Positions 27,874 through 35,736 of a stretch of DNA of 64,000 nt are shown one piece after another. The notes beneath the pieces were generated by a model. It saw only the letters and a program-made list of their open reading frames with translations. It had not been told where the DNA came from and did not search any database. A program made the translations under genes and the position numbers. Within the stretch, counting starts at the first letter, position 1. The number at the start of each line of letters is the position of its first letter. Source of the DNA: QHXW01 sp035297145 (lineage in GTDB: Bacteria > Acidobacteriota > Terriglobia > Bryobacterales > Bryobacteraceae); NCBI GenBank assembly GCA_035297145.1, contig DATGZN010000113.1:170510-234509 (forward strand), given 5' to 3'.

Positions 27874-27929
27874 ACGTGGCATCCGCTGTATGAAGTTCGC
27901 ATGCAAACGACGGTATAGACAGGAGACCC

Positions 27930-29708
27930 ATGGCAGAAGAAAACAATAGGCGACGCCGAAGCGAAATCTGGTTCAATGATTTGGCGGAACCCGGAGAAAC
28001 GGGCGTCTACATCGAACGGTACGGCAACTACGGCATCACGAGAAAAGAACTGCAGTCTGGGCGGCCTGTGATCGGCATCGCGCAATCTGGCGGCGATCTC
28101 ACCCCGTGCAATCGCATTCATGTCAGCTTGGCAAGCCGCATGAAGGACGGGATTCGCGACGCCGGCGGCTTTCCGTTCGAGTTCCCGATCCATCCGCTGC
28201 AAGAAAGCTGCAGGCGCCCGACCGCGGCGCTCGATCGCAATCTCGCTTATCTAGGCTTAGTCGAGATTCTCTGCGGTTACCCTTTTGATGGCGTGGTGCT
28301 CATGACCGGATGTGACAAGACGACGCCGGCATGCCTGATGGCTGCGGCTACGGTCAACCTTCCGGCTATCGTCCTTTCCGGCGGGCCAATGATCAACAGC
28401 TACATCAATGGGAAGCTCGCGGGATCCGGCATGGCGCTGTGGGAAGCGCGCCGGCTTCTGGCCGCAGGTGTAATCGATGCCCAGGAGTTGCTGGACAGAA
28501 TGGCAATGTCGGCTCCGAGCGCCGGCCATTGCAACACTATGGGCACGGCACTATCCATGAACTCGCTGGCAGAGGCGTTGGGAATGTCGCTGCCTGGTTG
28601 CGCCGCTATTCCAGCTCCGCATGCCGAGCGCGCGAAAATCGCGTACGAAACGGGGCGCCGGATTGTCGAGATGGTGGTCGCAGACCTGACGCCCAGCCGG
28701 GTGCTCACGCGCCATGCGTTCGAAAACGCGATCGCCGTCGCTTCCGCTATCGGCGCCTCCACCAACTGTCCACCGCACCTGATCGCCATTGCTCGCCACG
28801 CGGGAGTGTCGCTGGATGTGAACGATTGGGAGACTATTGGTCACGATCTCCCTCTGCTCGCAAACATTCAGCCAGCAGGTGAGTATCTTGGAGAGGACTT
28901 TCACCGCGCCGGCGGCGTGCCCGCCATCTTTGGGGAACTGATCCATGCGGGCCGCATTCACGGCGAAGCCTTGACCGTTAACGGCAAGACCGTTCTACAA
29001 AACTATGGCGATAAGCGCAGTCTGGATACCAGGGTGATCTTTCCTTACGACAGGCCCGTCAAGGATAAGGCCGGATTTCTGGTGGTCTCCGGGAATTTGT
29101 TCCAATCGGCGCTGGTGAAGACCTCGGTGATCAGTGAGGATTTCCGGCGGCGTTTTCTGTCGACGCCTGGGTCGGAGGACTGCTTCGTCTCGCGAGTGAT
29201 TGTATTCGAGGGACCTGAGGACTATCGGCGCCGCATCGACGATCCATCGCTGGAGGTCGACGAGACGTCGATGCTGGTGGTCAGGGGAGCCGGACCCATC
29301 GCATATCCGGGATCGGCTGAGGTTGTTAACATGACTCCGCCGGGCGAGTTGGTGAGTCGCGGTGTCACGATGTTGCCTTGCATGGGTGATGGCCGCCAAA
29401 GCGGCACCTCCGATAGTCCTTCGATTCTCAACGCTTCGCCGGAAGCCGCGGTTGGAGGTAATCTGGCCATTCTCGAAACCGGCGACAGGGTGAGAGTCGA
29501 CCTTCGGAAGCGCCGCGTGGATGTGCTCTTGAGTGATGAAGAAATCGAGCGCCGGCGGCGAGAGTGGAAGCCTCCCCAGCTCAAGAACGATTCGCCGTGG
29601 CAGGAACTTTATCGGCAGCACGTTGGCCAACTCGAGACCGGAGCATGCCTGGAGTTTGCCGTACGTTACAGCGACTTGCGAAAAGTAGTCCCACGGCACT
29701 CGCACTGA
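27930..29708 (+). CDS. IlvD/Edd-family sugar-acid dehydratase
   Basis: 592 residues. Iron-sulfur cysteine contexts are visible at G-G-D-L-T-P-C-N (~50), T-G-C-D-K-T-T-P-A-C (~130) and P-S-A-G-H-C-N-T-M-G (~200). The phosphate-free substrate features S-P-S-I and G-D-G-R-Q-S-G-T-S near the C-terminus are typical of the aldonate dehydratase branch (xylonate, arabinonate or galactonate) rather than biosynthetic IlvD. The start has GGAGACCC upstream. The enzyme would turn an aldonic acid into a 2-keto-3-deoxy acid, the substrate type of the HpcH/HpaI aldolase at 18484. Dihydroxy-acid dehydratase activity cannot be excluded. Confidence 0.88.
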   Translation: MAEENNRRRRSEIWFNDLAEPGETGVYIERYGNYGITRKELQSGRPVIGIAQSGGDLTPCNRIHVSLASRMKDGIRDAGGFPFEFPIHPLQESCRRPTAALDRNLAYLGLVEILCGYPFDGVVLMTGCDKTTPACLMAAATVNLPAIVLSGGPMINSYINGKLAGSGMALWEARRLLAAGVIDAQELLDRMAMSAPSAGHCNTMGTALSMNSLAEALGMSLPGCAAIPAPHAERAKIAYETGRRIVEMVVADLTPSRVLTRHAFENAIAVASAIGASTNCPPHLIAIARHAGVSLDVNDWETIGHDLPLLANIQPAGEYLGEDFHRAGGVPAIFGELIHAGRIHGEALTVNGKTVLQNYGDKRSLDTRVIFPYDRPVKDKAGFLVVSGNLFQSALVKTSVISEDFRRRFLSTPGSEDCFVSRVIVFEGPEDYRRRIDDPSLEVDETSMLVVRGAGPIAYPGSAEVVNMTPPGELVSRGVTMLPCMGDGRQSGTSDSPSILNASPEAAVGGNLAILETGDRVRVDLRKRRVDVLLSDEEIERRRREWKPPQLKNDSPWQELYRQHVGQLETGACLEFAVRYSDLRKVVPRHSH

Positions 29709-29797
29709 GCCACTTTCTGTAACCGGCCTTATCTTCACGTGGAGTCAGACGGCTTCGTTTGTCGCAAGGCCGGAGCCGCAACCTACCTGCCCCGGTG

Positions 29798-29917
29798 TCA
29801 CTCTGTTTTCCAAAGCGCCGCCACCAGACTCTTCTTGACGCCGGTGGCGACTTCGGCAGGATAGGCTGCTAGCGAATCAACAACCAAAACGAGATTACGA
29901 TCGCCCGGCCCGATCAC
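29798..29917 (-). CDS. Small ORF coupled to the Hcp-like gene
   Basis: 39 residues starting at a GTG that overlaps the stop of the upstream gene (GTGA), the arrangement used for coupled translation. The peptide (begins M-I-G-P-G-D-R-N-L-V-L-V-V-D-S-L-A) has no recognised family. It has balanced composition and no signal sequence. It may be a short partner, or the result of a late stop that split a longer ancestral protein. Confidence 0.35.
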   Translation of the reverse strand: MIGPGDRNLVLVVDSLAAYPAEVATGVKKSLVAALWKTE

Positions 29918-30336
29918 GAGTTCAGCCCATTCCAATTGTACGAGGCGTATTGCACCACGCCGTCCACCTTGATTGGAGCGGTGCATTCCCACATGACCGC
30001 CTCCATTCCCGGACCCACCGGAGGAGAGCCGGGGTCATACGGATTCCGGAACCCCGCCTTGGTGATTTGTACCACCCATGTGTTGTGCAGCGTGACGACG
30101 TGACCAGAGGCCGTCTGGATCGTTACTTTGGTGAAACTCTTGCCAGAGGCCAACGCGGCTGCAAATTGCGGAGACAGCCAATCAACTGCACGGGTAACAG
30201 TTAGAAAACACTTCAACATGCGAATCTTCGCCCCCGAAGCCGGTACACTAACTCCGGAAACCGATCCGGAAAAGTCAGTCAAGCTTTCAAGGGAGAATGG
30301 AACCGCTTTGACCACGCCTGTTTTGTCGAACTCCAA
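29914..30336 (-). CDS. Hypothetical protein, possibly Hcp-like
   Basis: 140 residues, TTG start supported by GAGGAG 8 nt upstream. The central part (L-K-C-F-L-T-V-T-R-A-V-D-W-L-S-P-Q-F, then A-L-A-S-G-K-S-F-T-K-V-T-I-Q) follows the Hcp pattern V-T-K-x-x-D-x-x-S-P-x-L-x-x-A-x-x-x-G-K-x-x. The beta-rich remainder fits that fold. No other type VI secretion gene is present, so a secretion role is not supported by context. The family link is weak and based on pattern only. A small ORF follows with a GTGA overlap. Confidence 0.5.
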   Translation of the reverse strand: MEFDKTGVVKAVPFSLESLTDFSGSVSGVSVPASGAKIRMLKCFLTVTRAVDWLSPQFAAALASGKSFTKVTIQTASGHVVTLHNTWVVQITKAGFRNPYDPGSPPVGPGMEAVMWECTAPIKVDGVVQYASYNWNGLNS

Positions 30337-30360
30337 TGTGCAGCTCCTCTGGCGATACGC

Positions 30361-30624
30361 TCAATTCAACCGGAATTTCCATTTTGGCTCCCGGTTTCGG
30401 GATAAGGTATCACAGACCGTCAATGTTTTATCCTCGAAAGTGATTAGTCTTAGTACTTTTTCTGCGCAAGCTGTCTTTGGCTCGGCCAAGCGCCAATTCC
30501 GCCCGGCCCGAAGTTCTGCTGCCGGTTCCCATGCCCGGCGTAATACGTATTCCCGCAGTTCCGTCAATTGCATTTCGCATTTCTGATCTGTTGTAGAAAC
30601 CCTTGCGTAGATTGCTGCCCTCAT
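30361..30624 (-). pseudogene. Serine recombinase N-terminal stub
   Basis: The first 33 residues (M-R-A-A-I-Y-A-R-V-S-T-T-D-Q, then M-Q-L-T-E-L-R-E-Y) are the start of the resolvase/invertase catalytic domain, including the catalytic serine in A-R-V-S. After R-R-A-W-E the sequence no longer matches and the frame stops after 87 residues, against more than 180 in intact enzymes. The stub lies 150 bp from tRNA-Phe and suggests a decayed integrated element. Confidence 0.65.
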
Positions 30625-30771
30625 CGTTCCCCCGTTTGGGGCGGAATCGAGAGCAATCCAGACCGATCCCTAAGCGCAGTTCATCCGTTGAAGCGAATCC
30701 CAGCAGACCAAAGTTCTGGAATGAAACGGAATGAAACTGCTTGTTGGAAGGTCTGGAAGTTATTGAAAACT

Positions 30772-30847
30772 TGGTGGCCAGGGACGGAATCGAACCGCCG
30801 ACGCCAGCCTTTTCAGGGCTGCGCTCTACCAACTGAGCTACCTGGCC
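30772..30847 (-). tRNA. tRNA-Phe (GAA)
   Basis: On the minus strand GGCCAGG begins a complete cloverleaf. The D-arm is GCTC-AGTTGGTA-GAGC, the anticodon loop is CTGAAAA with anticodon GAA, the T-loop is TTCGATT, the acceptor strand is CCTGGCC, and the sequence ends A-CCA. All stems pair, with one G-T wobble in the T-stem. CCA is encoded. Confidence 0.95.
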
Positions 30848-30882
30848 GGGAAACTTGTAGTTTAGCAGACGGAGCGCTGCCG

Positions 30883-32400
30883 TCACACTTTCTCGAAGGC
30901 GGCGAGCGCTTCACCGGTGGCCTTCTCAACGTCGGCGTGCAAGCTATGGCCGTGCGCGTCCATGGTGACAATGGCGGCGAAGTCGCGCACGCGCAGGTGC
31001 CACATCGCTTCCGGAATTCCAAATTCCATCAGATGCACGCCGAGCACCTTCTCGACCGTCCGCGCGTAGTATTGTGCCGCGCCCCCGATGGCGTTTAGAT
31101 ATACCGCACCGGAATCCTTCAAAGCGGCCAACGTCTTGGCGCCCATTCCTCCCTTGCCCACCACGGCACGCACGCCATATCGGCGGATGATGTCCGCCTG
31201 GTACGGTTCCTCACGGCTGCTGGTGGTTGGACCCGCAGCCTTCACCGTCCACTCGTCCCCCTGCTTCAGCATTACTGGGCCGCAATGATAGAGCACTGCG
31301 CCGTGGAGATCGGCCGGCGGCGGATTTTTCATCAGGTGCGCATGCACGTTGTCGCGGCCCGTGAAAACCTCGCCGCGGATCAGCACCACGTCACCCACCT
31401 TCAGCGCACGCACGGCTTGTTCGGTGAGCGGTGGAGTAAGAATCACTTCGCGTCCGGTCAGTGGAAAGCCTTCGCCACGCGCCATGCGCTCCACCGGGCG
31501 ATCGGGATCGCGGTAGAGCCACCCGGTGATGGCGCCGCTCGCGGCGTCAAGGCGCACTCCCAGCCGGCGGAAGGCCCAGCAATCGTATGCCACGGAAACA
31601 AAAAAGCTCGCGGGCAATCGGTTGGCGGCGCCGATTTTGCAGCCGATCAACGAAACTTTGCCGCCGAATCCCATAGCGCCCACGCCGAGCTGGTTGGCCT
31701 CGGCCATGATTTCGGCCTCGAGTTTTGCGAGTTGCGGGTTGGGATTCACATCGTCGAGCGTGCGGAACAGTTGCTGCTTGGCTAATTCGTAGCCGTGCGC
31801 TCGGTCGCTGCCGATGCACACGCCCAGCGCCCCGGGAGCGCAACCCTGTCCCTGCGCCTGCCACACCGCGTGCAGGATGCATTTGCGCACGCCTTCCAGA
31901 TTGCGGTCGGCGCGGCCCAAGTGGTCGAGATCGCAGGGCACTGAGTACTGGATGTTTTTGTTCTCGCAGCCACCGCCCTTCAGAATCAGCTTCACTTCGA
32001 TCTCATCTTGTTCCCACTGCTCGAAGTGCACCACCGGTGTTTCTTCGCCCAGGTTATTGCCGCTGTTTTTGCCCGTGATCGAATCCACGGAATTGGGACG
32101 CAGTTTGCCGCGTTTGGTGGCTTCCGCCACGGCCTCCTGAATGGCTTTGCGAATGCGGATCTGGTTGATGCCCACGGGCGTGTGCACGTAAAAGGTCGGC
32201 ATGCCGGTGTCCTGGCAGATTGGCCCTTCATCGTCGCATGCCATGTCGATATTGCCGAGAATAATGTTCAGCGCCTGAGACGATTGCGTTCCGGCCGTTT
32301 CCTGTTCGCCCGCGAGCGACATTGCGGCACGCACATCCGGGGGCAGATTGGTGGAGGTCTCGGTGATCAGCTCAAGCAGACTGCTGGCTACGAATTCCAT
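30883..32400 (-). CDS. Class I (iron-sulfur) fumarate hydratase
   Basis: 505 residues, combining the alpha and beta domains in one chain as in FumA/FumB. The N-terminal domain has the Fe-S cysteine contexts I-C-Q-D-T-G-M-P at ~62, G-G-G-C-E-N-K-N at ~148 and G-C-A-P-G-A-L-G-V-C at ~190. The C-terminal domain has the catalytic loop G-K-G-G-M-G and Y-L-N-A-I-G-G-A-A at ~440. It interconverts fumarate and malate in the citric acid cycle. It stands alone and is divergent from the chromate transporter genes. Confidence 0.92.
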   Translation of the reverse strand: MEFVASSLLELITETSTNLPPDVRAAMSLAGEQETAGTQSSQALNIILGNIDMACDDEGPICQDTGMPTFYVHTPVGINQIRIRKAIQEAVAEATKRGKLRPNSVDSITGKNSGNNLGEETPVVHFEQWEQDEIEVKLILKGGGCENKNIQYSVPCDLDHLGRADRNLEGVRKCILHAVWQAQGQGCAPGALGVCIGSDRAHGYELAKQQLFRTLDDVNPNPQLAKLEAEIMAEANQLGVGAMGFGGKVSLIGCKIGAANRLPASFFVSVAYDCWAFRRLGVRLDAASGAITGWLYRDPDRPVERMARGEGFPLTGREVILTPPLTEQAVRALKVGDVVLIRGEVFTGRDNVHAHLMKNPPPADLHGAVLYHCGPVMLKQGDEWTVKAAGPTTSSREEPYQADIIRRYGVRAVVGKGGMGAKTLAALKDSGAVYLNAIGGAAQYYARTVEKVLGVHLMEFGIPEAMWHLRVRDFAAIVTMDAHGHSLHADVEKATGEALAAFEKV

Positions 32401-32472
32401 GGTGCTTCCGATTCATTCTAGCCCGAGCCGCGATGGCAATGTTCAGGATCGGCCGGTGCTAAAGTAGCATCC

Positions 32473-33024
32473 ATGTCGCGTGTCACCTTGAAGCGGCTCA
32501 CGTGGATTTTCCTGCGCATCGGCAATCTGACTTTCGGAGGCGGCGATCCGAGCATGGCGGCGCTGCAGTCGGAGCTCGTCCATTCGCGCGGATGGCTGAA
32601 TGCGGAGCAGTACGCCCTCATCTACGGACTGGCGCGCATTACTCCGGGGACCAATCTACTGGCATTCTCCGCCGCGTCCGGATGGATGATCCTGGGCTGG
32701 GCCGGGGCGCTGTCGGCCGTGCTCTCGATGACCGTCCCGCCGGCCATTATCGTCGTCTTATTGACCGGGGGCTACGAGGCCTGGAACTCCAACGCCCTGG
32801 CCATGGCCGCGATAGGCGGTACTCTGGCGGCGGCCACGGGGATGATGGCGACGAGCGCATGGCAATTACTGGCCCCACAGATCGGTCGAGGCCGCCGGTT
32901 GCGCACACTGGTCATTTTTCTAGCGGCGCTAGTGGCATCGCTCCGATTTTCCATGTCACCCATCGCGGTGCTGGGCGTGGCTGCGCTGGTTGGTCTTGTC
33001 TGGCGCGGGCCCGCGGAACAATGA
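32473..33024 (+). CDS. Chromate transporter, N-terminal half subunit (CHR family)
   Basis: 183 residues with about five hydrophobic segments. The CHR signature F-L-R-I-G-N-L-T-F-G-G-G-D-P-S at ~10 and the loop G-L-A-R-I-T-P-G-T-N-L-L-A-F are visible. In many bacteria ChrA is split into two half-length genes; here the next gene, overlapping by 4 bp, is the other half. The pair probably acts together in export or uptake of chromate or a similar oxyanion. Confidence 0.85.
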   Translation: MSRVTLKRLTWIFLRIGNLTFGGGDPSMAALQSELVHSRGWLNAEQYALIYGLARITPGTNLLAFSAASGWMILGWAGALSAVLSMTVPPAIIVVLLTGGYEAWNSNALAMAAIGGTLAAATGMMATSAWQLLAPQIGRGRRLRTLVIFLAALVASLRFSMSPIAVLGVAALVGLVWRGPAEQ

Positions 33025-33533
33025 ATCTGCTGGTCCTCTATCTACTGCTCCTCAAGGCGACGGTAACTTCGTTTAGCGGGCTGACGTCTTTGCCAGTGGT
33101 ACGCCACGATCTGGTGGAGACCCGGCACGTACTGACGGACCGTCAACTGAATGCCGCCGTAGTGGCGGGCCGCACAGCGCCGGGGGCAAACGGGCTCTAC
33201 ATCGTCAGTGTCGGCTATTTCGTCGCGGGCGCTTCTGGAGCTGCGATGGGAACCCTGGCCGTAATGACGCCGGCGTTTCTGATCATTCCACTGCTCCGCT
33301 ATCTCGGGGCGCGTGCCAACCGTCCGGCAGTGAAGAGCGCGATCCAGTGTGTGATGCTGGCGGCAGCAGGCCTGGTGGTTTCGTCGACGGTTCCGTTGGC
33401 GAGGGACGCCCTTACCGGTCCGCTAGCCGTCGGTATTGCGTTGGCGAGCTTTCTGTTCCTGGTATTGACTAGAAAAGACACGGTTTGGGTGGTATTAGGC
33501 TCGGCGTTGATCGGATTTCTCGCCAAGCTTTGA
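33021..33533 (+). CDS. Chromate transporter, second half subunit (CHR family)
   Basis: 170 residues, about five membrane segments. F-S-G-L-T-S-L-P-V-V at ~18 and V-A-G-R-T-A-P-G-A-N-G-L-Y at ~50 are the second-half versions of the CHR motifs. The ATG overlaps the stop of the first half (ATGA), so the two are made together. A longer open frame running back through the first gene is in a different frame and is rejected. Confidence 0.82.
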   Translation: MNLLVLYLLLLKATVTSFSGLTSLPVVRHDLVETRHVLTDRQLNAAVVAGRTAPGANGLYIVSVGYFVAGASGAAMGTLAVMTPAFLIIPLLRYLGARANRPAVKSAIQCVMLAAAGLVVSSTVPLARDALTGPLAVGIALASFLFLVLTRKDTVWVVLGSALIGFLAKL

Positions 33534-33609
33534 TTTATTTTGGAACTCGGGACAGCCTCCGGTGCAATTTCTAGTAGAACCCGCTTCCGTTCGTCGAAAC
33601 TGAGTCTGA

Positions 33610-34206
33610 ATGAAGGTGTTAACGAATCTTGCGGATGACGAGCTGCTGCGGCTCGCCGGATCGGGCGCGGAAGATGCGTTTGCAACTCTCTATGAGCGGC
33701 GGCAGGCAGCCGTGTACCGGTTTGCTCTGCAGATGAGTGGAAGCTCTTCCATCGCGGAAGAGGTAACGCAGGACGTTTTTATGATGCTGCTGCGCGACAG
33801 CACTGGTTATGATGTGAGCCGCGGAGCGCTCGCGTCGTATTTGTACGGGATCGCGCGTCGCCTGGTGTGGCGCCGTTTGGCGCAGAGCCGGTCACACTTT
33901 CCGCTCGCCGTCGTGGAGAGTGAAAACGGCCGCACGCCGGAGCAGTTGGTCGCGTTGCCCTGTGTGGAACGCGACCTGGCGCGCGATGAAGCCGTCCACG
34001 CGTTGCGGCGGGCGGTTCTGGCGCTGCCGGCAGGCTATCGCGAGGCGGTTGTGCTTTGCGATTTGCATGAGATGAGCTACGCCGAAGCGGCGAACGTTCT
34101 GGGATGCGCGATTGGCACCGTGCGATCGCGCCTGCACAGGGCACGCGCGCTGTTGGCGGAACGGCTGGCAGCGCGAACTTCGAGCACAAGCAGGTGTCTG
34201 GTATGA
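33610..34206 (+). CDS. ECF-type RNA polymerase sigma factor
   Basis: 198 residues. Region 2 (F-A-T-L-Y-E-R-R-Q, then A-E-E-V-T-Q-D-V-F-M-M-L) lies at 25-60. Region 4 (L-P-A-G-Y-R-E-A-V-V-L-C-D, then Y-A-E-A-A-N-V-L-G-C-A-I-G-T-V-R-S-R-L-H-R-A-R) lies at ~140-180. Both are the sigma-70 family helix-turn-helix parts used by ECF factors. Its stop overlaps the ATG of the next gene, a putative anti-sigma factor, the usual pairing. Confidence 0.9.
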   Translation: MKVLTNLADDELLRLAGSGAEDAFATLYERRQAAVYRFALQMSGSSSIAEEVTQDVFMMLLRDSTGYDVSRGALASYLYGIARRLVWRRLAQSRSHFPLAVVESENGRTPEQLVALPCVERDLARDEAVHALRRAVLALPAGYREAVVLCDLHEMSYAEAANVLGCAIGTVRSRLHRARALLAERLAARTSSTSRCLV

Positions 34207-34820
34207 ACTGTACAGAGTTTGAAAATGTGGTGGTGGCCATCGTGCGCGATGAGGTGATCGACGCCGCGGCGCACCGGGAAGGTATGGCCCACGCGGATAG
34301 CTGCGCGCGATGCGCCCACCGGCTGGCCAGCGAAAGGATGCTGAGCGATGCGGTAGCGGCCGCAATCGCCGATGACGCGGCGAAACAAGCACCTCCCCAC
34401 GTGAGCAAAATGCTGCTGGAAGGGTTCCGGGAGCGGAGGATCGCTGGTCAGCGGCGCCGCCGTGCATGGGTCAGGCGGAGCGTTATCGGAGCCGTGGCCG
34501 CAATGCTCCTGATCGGCAGTGCGCTCATGTTGCGCAAAACCGCGGAGCCACCGGTGGTGCGCGGCGCTGTGGCTGCGACTGTGGACGATGAGGCCACCGG
34601 TGCGGCGGAAACTGGCGATGAAGTCACGACCGACTTTATTCCGCTGAGTTATGATCCCGCGCCGACGGGCACGACAAGTGTGGTTCGCGTACAACTGCCG
34701 CGCGAGGCCCTGATTGCTTTCGGCCTTCCGGTAAACGAAGACCGCACCGAAGATCTGGTTCAGGCGGATCTTTTGCTGGATGAGGATGGCCTGACGCGGG
34801 CCGTCCGGTTCGTGGAGTGA
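34203..34820 (+). CDS. Putative membrane-anchored anti-sigma factor
   Basis: 205 residues. The N-terminal part carries H-x-x-x-C-x-x-C (A-H-A-D-S-C-A-R-C-A-H at ~30), the zinc-binding pattern of ZAS anti-sigma domains. One transmembrane segment (V-I-G-A-V-A-A-M-L-L-I-G-S-A-L) lies at ~95-110, and an outer domain follows. It is coupled to the ECF sigma gene by a 4-bp overlap. Presumably it holds the sigma factor at the membrane until an envelope signal arrives. Confidence 0.78.
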   Translation: MNCTEFENVVVAIVRDEVIDAAAHREGMAHADSCARCAHRLASERMLSDAVAAAIADDAAKQAPPHVSKMLLEGFRERRIAGQRRRRAWVRRSVIGAVAAMLLIGSALMLRKTAEPPVVRGAVAATVDDEATGAAETGDEVTTDFIPLSYDPAPTGTTSVVRVQLPREALIAFGLPVNEDRTEDLVQADLLLDEDGLTRAVRFVE

Positions 34821-34862
34821 TTTTGCGCTATCTAACAATAACAATAAGGATGGAGTAAGAAG

Positions 34863-35672
34863 ATGAAACTGCAAGTGAATGGCTGGTTGTTTACTTCTGT
34901 GGCTTTTGCTGTCTCTGCTAGCCTATGGGCGCAAGGACCTGGTGGTCCACCTCATCGCGGCAACATGGATTTCATCGCTCACGAGATGATGTCCAAGACC
35001 GTGAAAGGTGCGCCTTTCGCGGCCGACGCTGTCACCACGACGACGCAGGCTCTGCCGAACGGCACTCACATCAACCGCACGGCCACTGCGTCGCTCTATC
35101 GCGACAGTGATGGGCGCACGCGCCGTGAAGAGCAATCGCTGGCTGGCACAGGGGCGCTTTCCACATCGGCTCAGGGAAGGCCGACCGTGTTTATTCACGA
35201 TCCGGTGGCGCAGGCCGCGTATGTCTTGAATCCGACGAAGAAGACTGCCCAGAAAATGGCGTTCACTCCTCATCAGGGTCGCGGCGCGAGTGCCGGAGCG
35301 GGTCAAGATGCCACGGCATCGGCCGAGCCGGAGACCGGCGCCCGAGGTCCGCAGCATTTTAGCGGATCCGTGAAGACGGAATCTCTCGGCAGCCAGGTCA
35401 TCGATGGACTGACGGTGGAAGGCACGCGCCACACGCTCACCATTCCGGCCGGTACTATTGGCAATGACCAGCCGATTGAGAGTGTGACCGAGCGCTGGTA
35501 TTCGCCAGACCTGCAAGTCGTGGTCAAGAGTGTGCGAACCGATCCGCGATTCGGCCAGACCGTCTATCAGCTATCCAACATCCGCCGGGGAGAGCAGCCG
35601 GCAACCCTATTTGAAGTTCCCTCGGACTTCACGGTCACTGCCGGCGGCCGCGGCCAGAGGGCTACCCAATAG
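34863..35672 (+). CDS. Secreted protein of unknown function in the sigma/anti-sigma operon
   Basis: 269 residues with a clear signal peptide ending S-A-S-L-W-A-Q. The rest is rich in T, G and R with no membrane segment. Segments such as A-S-L-Y-R-D-S-D-G-R-T-R-R-E-E and G-L-T-V-E-G-T-R-H-T-L-T-I-P recur in acidobacterial exported proteins placed after ECF sigma genes. A ribosome site AAGGATGGAG precedes the ATG. It may be the signal sensor or the regulon target. A strong terminator follows. Confidence 0.75.
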   Translation: MKLQVNGWLFTSVAFAVSASLWAQGPGGPPHRGNMDFIAHEMMSKTVKGAPFAADAVTTTTQALPNGTHINRTATASLYRDSDGRTRREEQSLAGTGALSTSAQGRPTVFIHDPVAQAAYVLNPTKKTAQKMAFTPHQGRGASAGAGQDATASAEPETGARGPQHFSGSVKTESLGSQVIDGLTVEGTRHTLTIPAGTIGNDQPIESVTERWYSPDLQVVVKSVRTDPRFGQTVYQLSNIRRGEQPATLFEVPSDFTVTAGGRGQRATQ

Positions 35673-35685
35673 GCAGATTGGGATC

Positions 35686-35722
35686 CAGGTCCGCGCGCAG
35701 TGCGTCGCGGACCTGCTTTTTT
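35686..35722 (+). terminator. Intrinsic terminator after the sigma factor operon
   Basis: CAGGTCCGCG (35686-35695) pairs perfectly with CGCGGACCTG (35706-35715) around a 10-nt loop. C and six T's follow. It ends the sigma/anti-sigma/secreted-protein unit and separates it from the convergent M24 peptidase gene. Confidence 0.88.
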
Positions 35723-35736
35723 CCGTTGAGACCAAA

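Noticed and set aside
30428..30886. 152-codon frame across tRNA-Phe on the minus strand
   Set aside because: It reads straight through the tRNA; the Q-V-A-Q-L-V-E-R stretch is a translated tRNA sequence.
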